In this document: positions 14,823-23,783 of the stretch, piece after piece
Layout of the letters: the number at the start of each line of letters is the position of its first letter
Position numbering within the stretch: the first letter of the stretch is position 1
From: an uncultured Lachnospiraceae bacterium
GTDB lineage: Bacteria; Bacillota; Clostridia; Lachnospirales; Lachnospiraceae
Direction: 5' to 3'
Assembly: GCA_949076555.1 (NCBI GenBank)
Contig: CARUOB010000043.1
Location: forward strand, 1 to 28,209
DNA: 28,209 bases
Program-made: the position numbers and the translations under genes
Notes under the pieces: generated by a model
What the model was told of the DNA's origin: nothing
Databases searched by the model: none
Seen by the model: only the letters and a program-made list of their open reading frames with translations

Positions 14823-16645
14823 AGCTTCTCCCTTCTCGGAAGGCGGAAAGAAATAGTGGTGCATAAATTGGGAACACTCTCTATTTTAATCCGTGCTTTT
14901 TCACCGAAGAGCAGTTCCAGCCGCTTATCCAGATTTTTTAACCCGATATGGGTGTGTGAATCCTCCGCGGAGGAGGAGATCGTGCGGACATCGGGAATTT
15001 CTGTAAAGCCGATGCCGTTATCGATGATGGCGATCTCCATTTCCGGTTCCTCACAGTCTCCGGGTGTGAGGGGAACAATCTGTATAATCAGTTTTCCCTT
15101 TCCCTTCTTGGGTTCTAAGCCGTGGATAATGGCATTTTCCACAAGAGGCTGGATGCAGAAACAGGGAACCGGACATTTCATCAGTTCATCGGGAATCCGG
15201 ATGACGCAGTCGATGCGGTCCTCGAAACGGCACTGCTGCAGATAAATATAAAATTTCACATAAGCCATTTCTTTTTCCAGCTCTATAAAATCTGTCTCTT
15301 TTGAGAGCGTGTTTGCCTTCAGAAGTTCCCCTAAAGAGATAACCATCTGGTAAATTTCTTCATTGTGGATAATCTGGGCTTTCCATGCGATGGTGTTGAG
15401 CACATTGAAGAGAAAGTGCGGATTCATTTGAGACTGCAGCGCCCGGATTTCCGCGTTTTTGAGCAGCAGTTGTTTCTGAAAATTATCTGTATAGTAAGTG
15501 TCAAGCTGCTGCAGCATTTGGTTAAAGGAATCGGCCCATATCTTAAATTCGTGGTACATTTTCATGGGCGGGAGCCTTGAACTTGTGCCGTCGGAGATCT
15601 GATTGATATGGTAGATCATTCGTCTGATTGGCACGGTTATCATTTGACTGATAAAAACAGCAGCGGCAATGGCGATTAAAACAGTGAGAACCAAAAACAG
15701 CAGATAGGTTTCCAGTGTGCTGTTTAAATCTTTTAACAGGAGATCTTTGGGCGCGATGACGGCGGAGGTGAGTCCTGCACCGGAGAGGTGCTCCGAAGCC
15801 GCAAAATAAGGTTCACCGTTAAGAATTTCTTCGTGGAACGCGGTGGGCCGGGAAGTATAGGAGGTAGCGTGGGCAGCCAGTTCAAGACACTCCTTTTTCA
15901 TCGCTTCATTTGAAACAAGTGTCATTTCATCGTTATAGAGGCAGATGAACCAGGAAGGATCAAACCCTTCCACGCAATACTGCATCCATTTCTGCCGGTT
16001 GATCTTGATAAAGAATGTTCCCATGTAATAACCGCTGTTGCCGTTGAAAAGATTGCGGATAAAATAAATGCTGTTTTCGTCTGAAGGCAGCATCCGGCAC
16101 ATGAGGCTGGGGCAGGTTTTATCAAGACGGGCGAGCAGGGCTTCATTCTGTTCTGTATAAGGCTGAAAGGAGCCGGAGGTATAGATATGGAACAGAGCGT
16201 TATCCTTACTGATAATAAAGATAGAATCCGTGAAGTTATGGCTGGCAATGGAAGTCCTGTAATACATGGAAGACATCTGTTTTTCGATGGCCAGTCTGGT
16301 ATCGTAGCCGACATGGGAGGAATCGGGGGATTCCAGTGTGTTTAGAAGGAGTGTGTCGGACAAAAACAGCGGTGCGACAGAATCCACGGCGGCAATCTGA
16401 TCCGAAATCTTTTGGTTGACCTGACTGAGCTGGGAAGTGAAAGATCGCTCATAATTTTCCATCAGTATGTCCGCGGTTTTGCTGTAATACAAAACACCCG
16501 AAAAAATCAAAATGACTGACACCGTCAAACAGATTGTCAGGGTAATGAATAGGCGAAGGGATATAATTTTGTGCGGATTTTTCTCTTTTGTTTTATTAGG
16601 CATTGTTTTTTTCGGTCTGAATACCGACGGCTTTTTTTCATGCAT
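14819..16645 (-). CDS. yesM: Sensor histidine kinase, YesM type
   Basis: 608 residues from ATG 16645. A GTG at 16678 and an ATG at 16603 are alternatives, and none has a good ribosome site. A Lys/Arg-rich cytosolic leader precedes the first membrane helix (LRLFITLTICLTVSVILIF). An extracytoplasmic sensor of about 250 residues follows, then a second helix (YLLFLVLTVLIAIAAAVFI) with a HAMP. The His_kinase domain has the phospho-acceptor His410 in QMNPHFLFN, N box PLVENAIIHG and G box IDNGIGF. It pairs with the overlapping YesN. The extracellular domain probably senses an oligosaccharide, perhaps through the binding protein encoded divergently. Confidence 0.92.
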   Translation of the reverse strand: MHEKKPSVFRPKKTMPNKTKEKNPHKIISLRLFITLTICLTVSVILIFSGVLYYSKTADILMENYERSFTSQLSQVNQKISDQIAAVDSVAPLFLSDTLLLNTLESPDSSHVGYDTRLAIEKQMSSMYYRTSIASHNFTDSIFIISKDNALFHIYTSGSFQPYTEQNEALLARLDKTCPSLMCRMLPSDENSIYFIRNLFNGNSGYYMGTFFIKINRQKWMQYCVEGFDPSWFICLYNDEMTLVSNEAMKKECLELAAHATSYTSRPTAFHEEILNGEPYFAASEHLSGAGLTSAVIAPKDLLLKDLNSTLETYLLFLVLTVLIAIAAAVFISQMITVPIRRMIYHINQISDGTSSRLPPMKMYHEFKIWADSFNQMLQQLDTYYTDNFQKQLLLKNAEIRALQSQMNPHFLFNVLNTIAWKAQIIHNEEIYQMVISLGELLKANTLSKETDFIELEKEMAYVKFYIYLQQCRFEDRIDCVIRIPDELMKCPVPCFCIQPLVENAIIHGLEPKKGKGKLIIQIVPLTPGDCEEPEMEIAIIDNGIGFTEIPDVRTISSSAEDSHTHIGLKNLDKRLELLFGEKARIKIESVPNLCTTISFRLPRREKL

Positions 16646-16999
16646 AGGTTGTCTTTTCGCTATCTGATTTACGGACACTGCAGTTTTACGTGGTATATCA
16701 TCTCATATTTATAATACCTCTTCAATGTGCTTTCTATGAGTAAGCAAAATTTTTAAAGAAGACAGCATCATAGTAAAAGAAACCATATCGGGCTGCCGCT
16801 GTCTGATAAAAGCAGGGGGAAAAATGATAAAATAGTGTAACATTACAGCAAGGCGTTTTATTCAAATTATGGGTCAGCCGGGATACAATTTTCTTATCAC
16901 AGCGAACAGTTATATAAAAAATCCGCGGAATTTGTGTCTGTGCGCTGTCTGACACAAAATTAGAACAAAAGCAGCGCAGAAATGAGGGAAAACAAACAT
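16646..16999. other. Divergent regulatory region between yesM and the sugar operon
   Basis: About 350 bases without a gene. TTCAAA (16861-16866), a 17-base spacer and TACAAT (16884-16889) form a weak plus-strand promoter, as expected for an activated operon. TTTGTGTC (16931-16938) and GACACAAA (16951-16958) form a perfect 8-bp inverted repeat with a 12-base spacer, 42 bases before the binding-protein start. This could be an operator or a 5' leader hairpin. No direct-repeat YesN site could be identified with confidence. Confidence 0.4.
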
Positions 17000-18379
17000 A
17001 TGAAAAAGAAGACAGGAAACAGATTTTTAGGACTGACACTGAGCGGCCTGATGGTACTGGGGCTGACAGCCTGCGGAAATAGCGCGGGAGGGGACAACGG
17101 CACAGCCGATCAGCCAGCGAAGGAAGAGACAGCAGCACAGGGGACAGAAACATCATCGGACGAAAAGATTGTGCTTGATGTGATCAACTATCATGTGGGT
17201 ACGGATTATGCAGCAGAGTATTATGCGTATCTGTTTGAGGCATTCCAGCAGACGGAGGAAGGAAAGAATGTAGAGTTCCATTTTGAGGAGATACCGACCA
17301 CGGATGCCTTTAACCAGAAGATCAAGCTGCTGATTTCCAGCGGAGACCTTCCCGATATCGTGTTTAACGGAGGCAATAACATTACGGAGCTGGCGGCAAA
17401 ATCCGGCAAAGTGGCAGACCTGACGCCGTATTTTGATGCGGACCCGGACTGGGAAGCCCTGTTCGACGAGACATCGCTTGAGTTTAATATGGTGGATGGA
17501 AAGATTTACGGCGTGCCGGTTTCCAAGGAAATATCCTATATCTACTATAATAAAGATCTGTTTGCGCAGGCAGGAATCGAGGCGCCTGAAGTGGCCTATG
17601 CAGACTGGAACGCGTTTTTTGAAGCCTGTGACAAACTGAAAGCGGCCGGTATCACGCCGTTAGGTATGGACACGGCGGATTCGGGATGGCTGACCAACCT
17701 GTGGATGAGCGCCCTGATCGGTACAAACGGGGAAGCGGGAAACCAGTGGATGAACAGCATGTATCCCACAGAATTTAATACGCCCGAGGTAGTGGCAGCG
17801 GCGGAAACGGTGCAGAGAATGTTTCAGGAGTATACCACGGCGGATGCGGTGGGCGGCAAATATGATCCGATGGCAACGCATTTCTTCAACGGGGAAGTGG
17901 CAATGTTCCCCAACGGCCCGTGGATGATACCGGATTTTTCCGAGACAGAAAAGGCGCCGGAAGGGTTTTATGATAAGGTCGGTATCATGCTGATGCCCGG
18001 AAAGGGCATGGAAATGGTACCCACACCCGGCGATATGGTGGGGGCTTCCGAGGAAGAGAAGATAAAGGCGGCTGTCGATTTCCTGAAATTTGAGACGAAG
18101 CCGGAGAACCAGATTAAGGCGCTGGAGATGACGGGCTTACAGCCGGTATCCAACGGTCTTGAGATTCCCGAAACCTTGATAGAGAGTGATCCGCTGATGG
18201 CGCAGGTATTGGAAATTCAGGATCAGGCGGAGGTCACTTACGGACAGAATCAGGCTTACTGGTACCAGAACACGATAGACACGTTTTCCACAGAGCTGCC
18301 GGAGCTGGCATATGGAAATATCACCCCGGAAGAGTTTTGCAACAAGCTGTCTGAATCGGCGAAGAAGAATCAGGAATAA
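17000..18379 (+). CDS. Sugar ABC transporter substrate-binding lipoprotein
   Basis: 459 residues from ATG 17000, which gives a proper lipoprotein signal (MKKKTGNRFLG…) with lipobox LTAC and acylated Cys25; the earlier ATG at 16982 has no ribosome site. The body is a family 1 extracellular solute-binding protein (MsmE/MalE-like): SGDLPDIVFNGG, KIYGVPVSKEISYIYYNKDLF and FFNGEVAMFPNGPWM are typical. It is anchored outside the membrane and delivers an oligosaccharide to the two permeases downstream. A hairpin just after the stop probably makes it more abundant than the permeases. The sugar is inferred from the linked GH65 enzyme to be an alpha-glucoside. Confidence 0.93.
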   Translation: MKKKTGNRFLGLTLSGLMVLGLTACGNSAGGDNGTADQPAKEETAAQGTETSSDEKIVLDVINYHVGTDYAAEYYAYLFEAFQQTEEGKNVEFHFEEIPTTDAFNQKIKLLISSGDLPDIVFNGGNNITELAAKSGKVADLTPYFDADPDWEALFDETSLEFNMVDGKIYGVPVSKEISYIYYNKDLFAQAGIEAPEVAYADWNAFFEACDKLKAAGITPLGMDTADSGWLTNLWMSALIGTNGEAGNQWMNSMYPTEFNTPEVVAAAETVQRMFQEYTTADAVGGKYDPMATHFFNGEVAMFPNGPWMIPDFSETEKAPEGFYDKVGIMLMPGKGMEMVPTPGDMVGASEEEKIKAAVDFLKFETKPENQIKALEMTGLQPVSNGLEIPETLIESDPLMAQVLEIQDQAEVTYGQNQAYWYQNTIDTFSTELPELAYGNITPEEFCNKLSESAKKNQE

Positions 18380-18388
18380 AGGATGACG

Positions 18389-18415
18389 GGGCTGTGTTGA
18401 CAGCCCTTTCCTTTT
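18389..18415 (+). terminator. Attenuating terminator between binding protein and permeases
   Basis: GGGCTGT (18389-18395) pairs with ACAGCCC (18400-18406) across GTTG, followed by TTTCCTTTT. A 7-bp stem with an imperfect T-run fits partial termination or 3' end protection of the binding-protein message, common in sugar ABC operons. Confidence 0.65.
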
Positions 18416-18449
18416 GAGAAAAAACAGTCGATCGGGAAGGAGAAGAACG

Positions 18450-19337
18450 ATGAAAATAAAAAATAAGGGGCTGTGGATCACCCTGTTTACAGCGCCGTGT
18501 ATGCTGTTGTTTGCCTTGGTCTATGCAGCGCCCATTGTGACGGTGGCGTATACCTCTCTTTGCAATTACACCACCTTTTCTTCGCCGGAGTTTGCAGGAC
18601 TTAAGAACTTTGTGACGATTTTTGGGGATGAGGGGTTTCTGGTTTCCATTAAGAATACGCTGTTGTGGGTGGTGCTGCAGTCCACGTTCCACGTGACACT
18701 GGGGCTTGCGATGGCGCTGGTGCTCAGGAGGAAACCGAAGGGCTGGAAAATTGTCCGCACGGCATATATGATTCCGAATATTGTGCCAACGGCGGCGACC
18801 GGAGTGATGTTTACCCTGCTGCTAAATCCCAGTTTCGGCGTGGTAAGACCATTGTGGGAAAAGCTGGGGATGGATATGGGGCAGGTGCCCAATTTGTTTG
18901 GCAATTCCAGATACGCATTCTGGACGGTTACTCTTACATGGATTCTGTATTCCGGTTTCAACACGATCATTTTTCTGGCCGAAATGGGGGCTGTGGATCA
19001 GGAAATTTATGAGGCCGCGCGGGTGGATGGGGCGAAGCCCTGGCAAGTGGACCGTTATATTACCCTGCCGCTGATGAAAAATATTTTCGGCACCTGTGTC
19101 ACCCTTGCATCCGTGGCCATGGTATCCCAGTTTGACATAATCTACATGACTACAAAGGGCGGGCCGGGCAGCAGTACTTTAAATCTGCCGATTTATCTGT
19201 ATAAGGCGGCAACGCTGGAAAATAACTACGGAAAGGCCAACGCGGTGGGCGTGGTTCAGATTGTAATTGGCATTTCGCTGGTACTTCTGATACAGCGGTT
19301 GTTTATGACCAAGGCCGGAGAGGAGGATGGAAGATAG
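18450..19337 (+). CDS. Sugar ABC transporter permease, MalF/MsmF type
   Basis: 295 residues with about six membrane helices. ATG 18450 is chosen over the upstream in-frame start because GGAAGGAG lies nine bases before it. The cytoplasmic EAA loop is clear (EAARVDGAKPWQVDRYITLPLMK) and would dock on the ATPase. The stop is directly followed by the next ATG without any gap, showing coupled translation with the second permease. No ATPase gene is in the operon, so a shared MsmX-type ATPase encoded elsewhere is expected. Confidence 0.93.
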   Translation: MKIKNKGLWITLFTAPCMLLFALVYAAPIVTVAYTSLCNYTTFSSPEFAGLKNFVTIFGDEGFLVSIKNTLLWVVLQSTFHVTLGLAMALVLRRKPKGWKIVRTAYMIPNIVPTAATGVMFTLLLNPSFGVVRPLWEKLGMDMGQVPNLFGNSRYAFWTVTLTWILYSGFNTIIFLAEMGAVDQEIYEAARVDGAKPWQVDRYITLPLMKNIFGTCVTLASVAMVSQFDIIYMTTKGGPGSSTLNLPIYLYKAATLENNYGKANAVGVVQIVIGISLVLLIQRLFMTKAGEEDGR

Positions 19338-20180
19338 ATGAAAAAAACACCACAGGGCGTTATTTACGCCGCTAAAGTTGCCAAATATTTGTTTTTGATA
19401 TTTTTCACACTGATTGCCGTAGGGCCGATTCTGTGGGCGGGAATCAGCTCGTTTAAGACCTATGCGGAGATCAATTCCTCCGCGCTTTCCTGGCCTTCGT
19501 CTTTTAGGCTGGATAATTACAGGGCAGCTTTTCAGTATGCGCCTATTGCCAGATATTTTTTGAACAGTGTAATCATAGTGGGAATCAGCGTGTTGGTGAC
19601 GGTTGTGTTAGTGGCGATGTGCGCCTATATTATTTCCAGATTCCGGTTTACGTTAAAAACATTGATTGTGCTGTTGATTTCCGCATCCCTGATGCTGCCT
19701 GCTCAGGCCATTTCACAGCCGTTGTTCGCTATTTTTCAGAAGCTACATATATTTGACACCAAGGCGGGTCTGATTATCGTGTATTCGGCTATGGGAATCC
19801 CCATGTCATTTTTTGTGATGGTCAGCTACTACAAAACGATTTCCACGGCGTTAGAGGAGTCTGCCTATATCGACGGCGCTTCTTTTTTACAGACCTTTCT
19901 CTGTATCATTCTGCCATTAGCAAAACCGGGCCTTGTGACGATTGCGCTGCTGCAGTTTATCAATACATGGAATGAGTTCTACTTCGCACTGATGTTAACC
20001 AGCGGAGATTCGGCGAGGACCGTGCCGATTGCCCTGAACTATTACATGGGAACCTTTGCCAACAACTATTCAGCGTTGTTTGCGGCGGTAGTGATGACGG
20101 TGCTGCCAACCATTCTCTTGTTTGTTATCCTACAGAAACAGGTGGTGGAGAGTCTGACGGCAGGAGCCGTGAAAGGTTAG
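19338..20180 (+). CDS. Sugar ABC transporter permease, MalG/MsmG type
   Basis: 280 residues with about six membrane helices. The first is FLIFFTLIAVGPILWAGISS, a typical start for this half of the pair. The EAA loop reads EESAYIDGASFLQTFLCIIL followed by PLAKPG. It starts at the base after the stop of the first permease, and its ribosome site (GGAGAGGAGG) lies in the end of that gene. It is followed 40 bases later by the phosphorylase gene in the same direction. Confidence 0.93.
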   Translation: MKKTPQGVIYAAKVAKYLFLIFFTLIAVGPILWAGISSFKTYAEINSSALSWPSSFRLDNYRAAFQYAPIARYFLNSVIIVGISVLVTVVLVAMCAYIISRFRFTLKTLIVLLISASLMLPAQAISQPLFAIFQKLHIFDTKAGLIIVYSAMGIPMSFFVMVSYYKTISTALEESAYIDGASFLQTFLCIILPLAKPGLVTIALLQFINTWNEFYFALMLTSGDSARTVPIALNYYMGTFANNYSALFAAVVMTVLPTILLFVILQKQVVESLTAGAVKG

Positions 20181-20220
20181 TGTGAGAAGTATGGTGGTTA
20201 GCGCAGAAACGGAGGGAAAG

Positions 20221-22716
20221 ATGATAACAGGGAAAAAACCGATCTATCCGATTGAGGAGTGGACGGTTACGGAAGAAATTTTTGACAGGGAGACGAACTA
20301 TCGGAATGAGACGACGTTTTCTTTGTCCAACGGTTATATCGGGACAAGGGGGACTTTTGAGGAAGCCTATGATTTTGATGTGGATACGGGGCTTGAGGGG
20401 AATTTTGTGAACGGGTTTTATGAGAGCGAGAAAATCCGCTACGGGGAGGCCAATTTCGGTTCTCCGACATACAGCCAGTCTTTGCTGAATCTGCCTAATT
20501 TGAAAGAGACGAAGCTCTATATCGATGGGGAGGCATTTCATATGGAGCGGGGAACTGTCACAGAATATGCCCGGGTGCTGCATATGAAGGAGGGATTTCT
20601 GGAGAGGAGGCTTGTGTGGACGTCTCCTGAAGGAAAGGCGGTGCGGATACGGATACAACGGCTGGTATCTTTTGTCATGGAGCATATTATGGCGGTCCGA
20701 TACGAGGTGACACCGTTAAACTTTACGGGAAAAGTGCGGTTTGAATCAAAGCTGCAGGCAGACGTGGAGAACCACACGAGGAAGACAAACCCCATTGTGG
20801 ATTACGGCCCCTTCGGGCGGAAACTGGATGTGGAGCGGTTAGAACAGGACGGACGTCTGCTCTATTACGAGGGCACAACCCAGACCAGCCGCCTCACGGT
20901 ATCGTGCGGCAGCAGTCACAGACTGTATGTGCAGGAAATTTCCGGGATGGCAGCAGGAGGAGAAACGGCTTGCGGGGAGAAGGAAGAGAAGGGCAGAGAA
21001 GAGGAAACGGCCCGAGGGGAGAAGGAAGAGAGGGGCAGAGAAGAGGAAACGGTTTGCGGGATGCAGGCCGGAGAGCTGGAAGCGGTCTGTGTGTTGGAAG
21101 CAGAGGCGGCAAAAGGGGAAAGGGTCACTTTGGACAAAATGATCTGCTATGCCACTTCTCTGGATATGAATCGTGAGACGTTGGAAAATTTCGTGCGGGG
21201 AGAGCTTGAGAAGGCGGAAGTGACAGGCTATGAGACGCTCAAAGCGCAGCAGGCGGAGTGCCTTAGCCGGTTTTGGGAGACGGCCGATATCGCGATAGAG
21301 GGAAAAGACGACAGCGCCTTGGTACAGGGGCTTCGTTTTAACCAGTTTCATATTTTCCAGTCCGCAGGAAAGAACGGCAGGACAGGTATGGGTGCCAAGG
21401 GTTTGTCCGGGGAAGGATATGAGGGACACTACTTCTGGGATACGGAGATGTATGTGCTGCCTATGCTTGTCTATACACAGCCGGAGAAGGCGGAGAAACT
21501 TCTGGACTACAGATATCATACGCTGGAGCAGGCCAGAGAGCGGGCACGGGTGTTAGGCCACGAAAAGGGAGCGCTGTTTCCCTGGCGCACCATTAACGGG
21601 GAGGAGGCGTCCACCTACTATCCTCTGGGAACGGCCCAGTACCACATCAATGCGGATATCGCATATGCCCTTTCCCTGTATTTACAGGTGACGGCAAACC
21701 GGGGCTATCTGAAAGAAAAAGGAGCGGAAGTACTGGCTGAGACTGCCAGAATTTGGGCAGATGTGGGGAGCTTCGCGGCGTGTAAGGATGGCAGGTATTG
21801 TATTTGCTGTGTGACGGGGCCGGATGAATACAATGTGCTGGTGGACAACAACTTTTATACCAACCTGATGGCAAGGGAGCATCTGCGGAATGCGGCGGCA
21901 GCGCTGCGGTGGCTGATGGAGGAGGAACCGGAGGCGTATGAGAAGCTGAAGGCAAAGATTGATTTTGCGGAGAGCGAACTGACTCTGTGGGATGAGATTG
22001 TGGAAAAAATGTATTTCCCCTATGAGGAAGAGAGGGGAATTTATCCTATGGATGACGGTTTTCTGATGAGAAAAACGTGGGATGAGGAGAAGATTCCCGC
22101 GGAAAAAAGGGCATGGCTTTACGAGAACTATCACCCGCTGTTCATCATGCGGCATCGAATGTCCAAACAGGCGGACGCTGTGCTGGGACTGTATTTGCAC
22201 AGTAACCTTTTTTCAAAAGAAGAGATCAGGAGAAACTATGACTTTTATAAAGAGGTGACGCTGCACCATTCATCCCTCTCTACCTGTATCTTTGGGATCG
22301 TAGCCTGCGGGATCGGTTATGTGGAAGAGGCCTACGAATATTTTATGCAGTCGGCCAGAATGGATTTGGATGATTATCACAATAACTTTTATGCGGGAAT
22401 CCATGCGGCCAATATGGCGGGTACCTGGCAGGCAGTGGTAAACGGGTTTGGCGGGATGCGCTGTCAGAATGGCGTACTGCGCTTTGCGCCGGTACTGCCG
22501 CAAGCGTGGGAGCGTTATTCCTTTAAGGTGAAGTATCAGGGGAGTGTGCTGGGCGTGTCCGTGACAAAGGAAAAAGCCGTTTTTTCCCTTATAAAATGTC
22601 ATCCGGAAAATGGGAAAATACATTTTATGGTATATGGGGAAGAGGCGGAACTGGATAAAGACAGTGAAGTTTGTTTTGGCCTGCGGGCAAAAGGAGGACA
22701 ACTTGGAGAAAGGTAA
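20221..22716 (+). CDS. Glycoside hydrolase family 65 disaccharide phosphorylase
   Basis: 831 residues from ATG 20221, picked for its GGAGGGAAAG site. GH65 phosphorylases split alpha-linked disaccharides (maltose, trehalose, kojibiose, nigerose) with phosphate, giving glucose and beta-glucose-1-phosphate in the cytoplasm. Family motifs: NGYIGTRGTFEE near the N-terminus, GEGYEGHYFWDTEMYVLPM, the general acid Glu536 in VTGPDEYN, and HHSSLSTCIFGIVA for phosphate binding. The protein is longer than usual partly because of a charged insertion (248-280) made of 14-residue repeats, in the junction of N-terminal and barrel domains. It closes the ABC operon and overlaps the HAD gene by 14 bases. Which disaccharide it uses cannot be decided by eye. 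Confidence 0.92.
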   Translation: MITGKKPIYPIEEWTVTEEIFDRETNYRNETTFSLSNGYIGTRGTFEEAYDFDVDTGLEGNFVNGFYESEKIRYGEANFGSPTYSQSLLNLPNLKETKLYIDGEAFHMERGTVTEYARVLHMKEGFLERRLVWTSPEGKAVRIRIQRLVSFVMEHIMAVRYEVTPLNFTGKVRFESKLQADVENHTRKTNPIVDYGPFGRKLDVERLEQDGRLLYYEGTTQTSRLTVSCGSSHRLYVQEISGMAAGGETACGEKEEKGREEETARGEKEERGREEETVCGMQAGELEAVCVLEAEAAKGERVTLDKMICYATSLDMNRETLENFVRGELEKAEVTGYETLKAQQAECLSRFWETADIAIEGKDDSALVQGLRFNQFHIFQSAGKNGRTGMGAKGLSGEGYEGHYFWDTEMYVLPMLVYTQPEKAEKLLDYRYHTLEQARERARVLGHEKGALFPWRTINGEEASTYYPLGTAQYHINADIAYALSLYLQVTANRGYLKEKGAEVLAETARIWADVGSFAACKDGRYCICCVTGPDEYNVLVDNNFYTNLMAREHLRNAAAALRWLMEEEPEAYEKLKAKIDFAESELTLWDEIVEKMYFPYEEERGIYPMDDGFLMRKTWDEEKIPAEKRAWLYENYHPLFIMRHRMSKQADAVLGLYLHSNLFSKEEIRRNYDFYKEVTLHHSSLSTCIFGIVACGIGYVEEAYEYFMQSARMDLDDYHNNFYAGIHAANMAGTWQAVVNGFGGMRCQNGVLRFAPVLPQAWERYSFKVKYQGSVLGVSVTKEKAVFSLIKCHPENGKIHFMVYGEEAELDKDSEVCFGLRAKGGQLGER
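20962..21060 (+). repeat. 42-bp tandem repeat inside the GH65 gene
   Basis: Two nearly identical 42-base units (20962-21003, 21004-21045) and a partial third (to about 21060), each beginning GAAACGG. They encode 14-residue units such as ETACGEKEEKGREE and stay in frame. The low divergence points to recent slippage; copy number may vary between strains. Confidence 0.85.
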
Positions 22717-23641
22717 AAAATATAAGAACTACAAAGCAGTATTCTTCGACTGGGACGGAACCGCAGTGTTGTCCCGAAAGGCGCCTGTGGAGGAAGCGGT
22801 GGCGGCAATGGGGCCACTTTTGAGAAGGGGTGTCAAGCTGGTGATTGTCAGCGGTACGACCATCGAGAATATAGCGGGCGGTGAGATCGAAAAATATTTT
22901 ACAACGGAGGAATTGGGAAATCTGTATCTGGGACTTGGAAGAGGGGCGCTCAACTATGCGTTCCGGGAGGGGAAACCCTATGTGCTTTATGATATGCTTC
23001 CGGACGGGGAAGGCCTTGAGAAAATTCACCGGATCTGTTTTGAGATTCATCTGGAATTGAAGAGAAAATACGATTTTGATACGGACATCGTGTTCAGCAG
23101 GCCGAATTACTGTAAGATAGACCTGATGCCGGAAGCACTGCGGGGCGACAACCTGTTCATGCAGGAGAGTGAACTGGAGCTGTTAAAAGCAAAACTCTGT
23201 CGGCACGGTGTCGAAGGCGGACTGAAGGGGCTTATGGAACTTGCCCTAAGAATCGGTGGACAGTACGGGATAAAGGTGAAGCCTACCTGCGACGCTAAGT
23301 ATCTGGAAGTCGGTGTCAGCAGTAAGAGCGACAACGTGGATGCCATCTTTGGAATAATCCGGGAGACCGAAAGCGGGGAAATGTGTAAAGCCGCACCGGA
23401 GATGGAGAAAAGAGAAACGGAAGCCAAAGACTGCGCGTTCTGGGGGGATGAATTTGTGGGGATTGAGGAAGGCATCTTCGGAAGTGATAGTTTTATGATG
23501 ACGGAACTGACAAAAGAGGGGGATTTCTTTGACGTCTCACAGGTGGAAGGGGAAAGGCCGGAGGGTGTCGTACACTGTGGCGGGGGTGTGGAACGGTTTC
23601 TGGAATTTCTGCGTCTGCAGGCGTCTGTGGAGTGCGGGTAA
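22703..23641 (+). CDS. HAD-superfamily hydrolase, probable sugar phosphatase
   Basis: 312 residues from a TTG start at 22703, chosen because AAAGGAGG lies just before it, inside the end of the GH65 gene; the longer ATG at 22610 would overlap by over 100 bases and lacks support. HAD motif I is FFDWDGTAV (Asp16, Asp18), motif II is VIVSGTT, and motif IV is FWGDEFVGIEEG. The long cap between motifs II and IV and the KYLEVGVSSKSDNVDAI segment resemble type IIB (Cof/trehalose-6-phosphatase-like) HADs. It is not a typical beta-phosphoglucomutase (those are about 220 residues with DLDG), although one would be expected next to GH65. It probably acts on a sugar phosphate in the same pathway. Confidence 0.8.
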   Translation: MEKGKKYKNYKAVFFDWDGTAVLSRKAPVEEAVAAMGPLLRRGVKLVIVSGTTIENIAGGEIEKYFTTEELGNLYLGLGRGALNYAFREGKPYVLYDMLPDGEGLEKIHRICFEIHLELKRKYDFDTDIVFSRPNYCKIDLMPEALRGDNLFMQESELELLKAKLCRHGVEGGLKGLMELALRIGGQYGIKVKPTCDAKYLEVGVSSKSDNVDAIFGIIRETESGEMCKAAPEMEKRETEAKDCAFWGDEFVGIEEGIFGSDSFMMTELTKEGDFFDVSQVEGERPEGVVHCGGGVERFLEFLRLQASVECG

Positions 23642-23783
23642 GAGCCACAAAATGATATTTTTATATTTTATTGCAGTAATTTATTGATTTTTCCGTTCTT
23701 TTTTGTAAAAATAAGAGAGGATGGCGGGCGGCGTGCCGACTGCTCATAGAGAAATCATTTTGCAAGAGAGAAGGGATTAACAG

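Noticed and set aside
16734..17156. Minus-strand 140-codon open frame in the yesM-operon gap
   Set aside because: It runs antisense into the binding-protein signal peptide, has no ribosome site and shows no domain.
20839..21519. 226-codon minus-strand open frame within the GH65 gene
   Set aside because: It is a shadow of a well-supported GH65 frame containing catalytic motifs; the Ser/Leu-rich product is typical of antisense reading.
22703..23641. Beta-phosphoglucomutase (pgmB), expected beside GH65
   Set aside because: The protein is about 90 residues too long, with DWDGT and a large cap, closer to type IIB HAD phosphatases.
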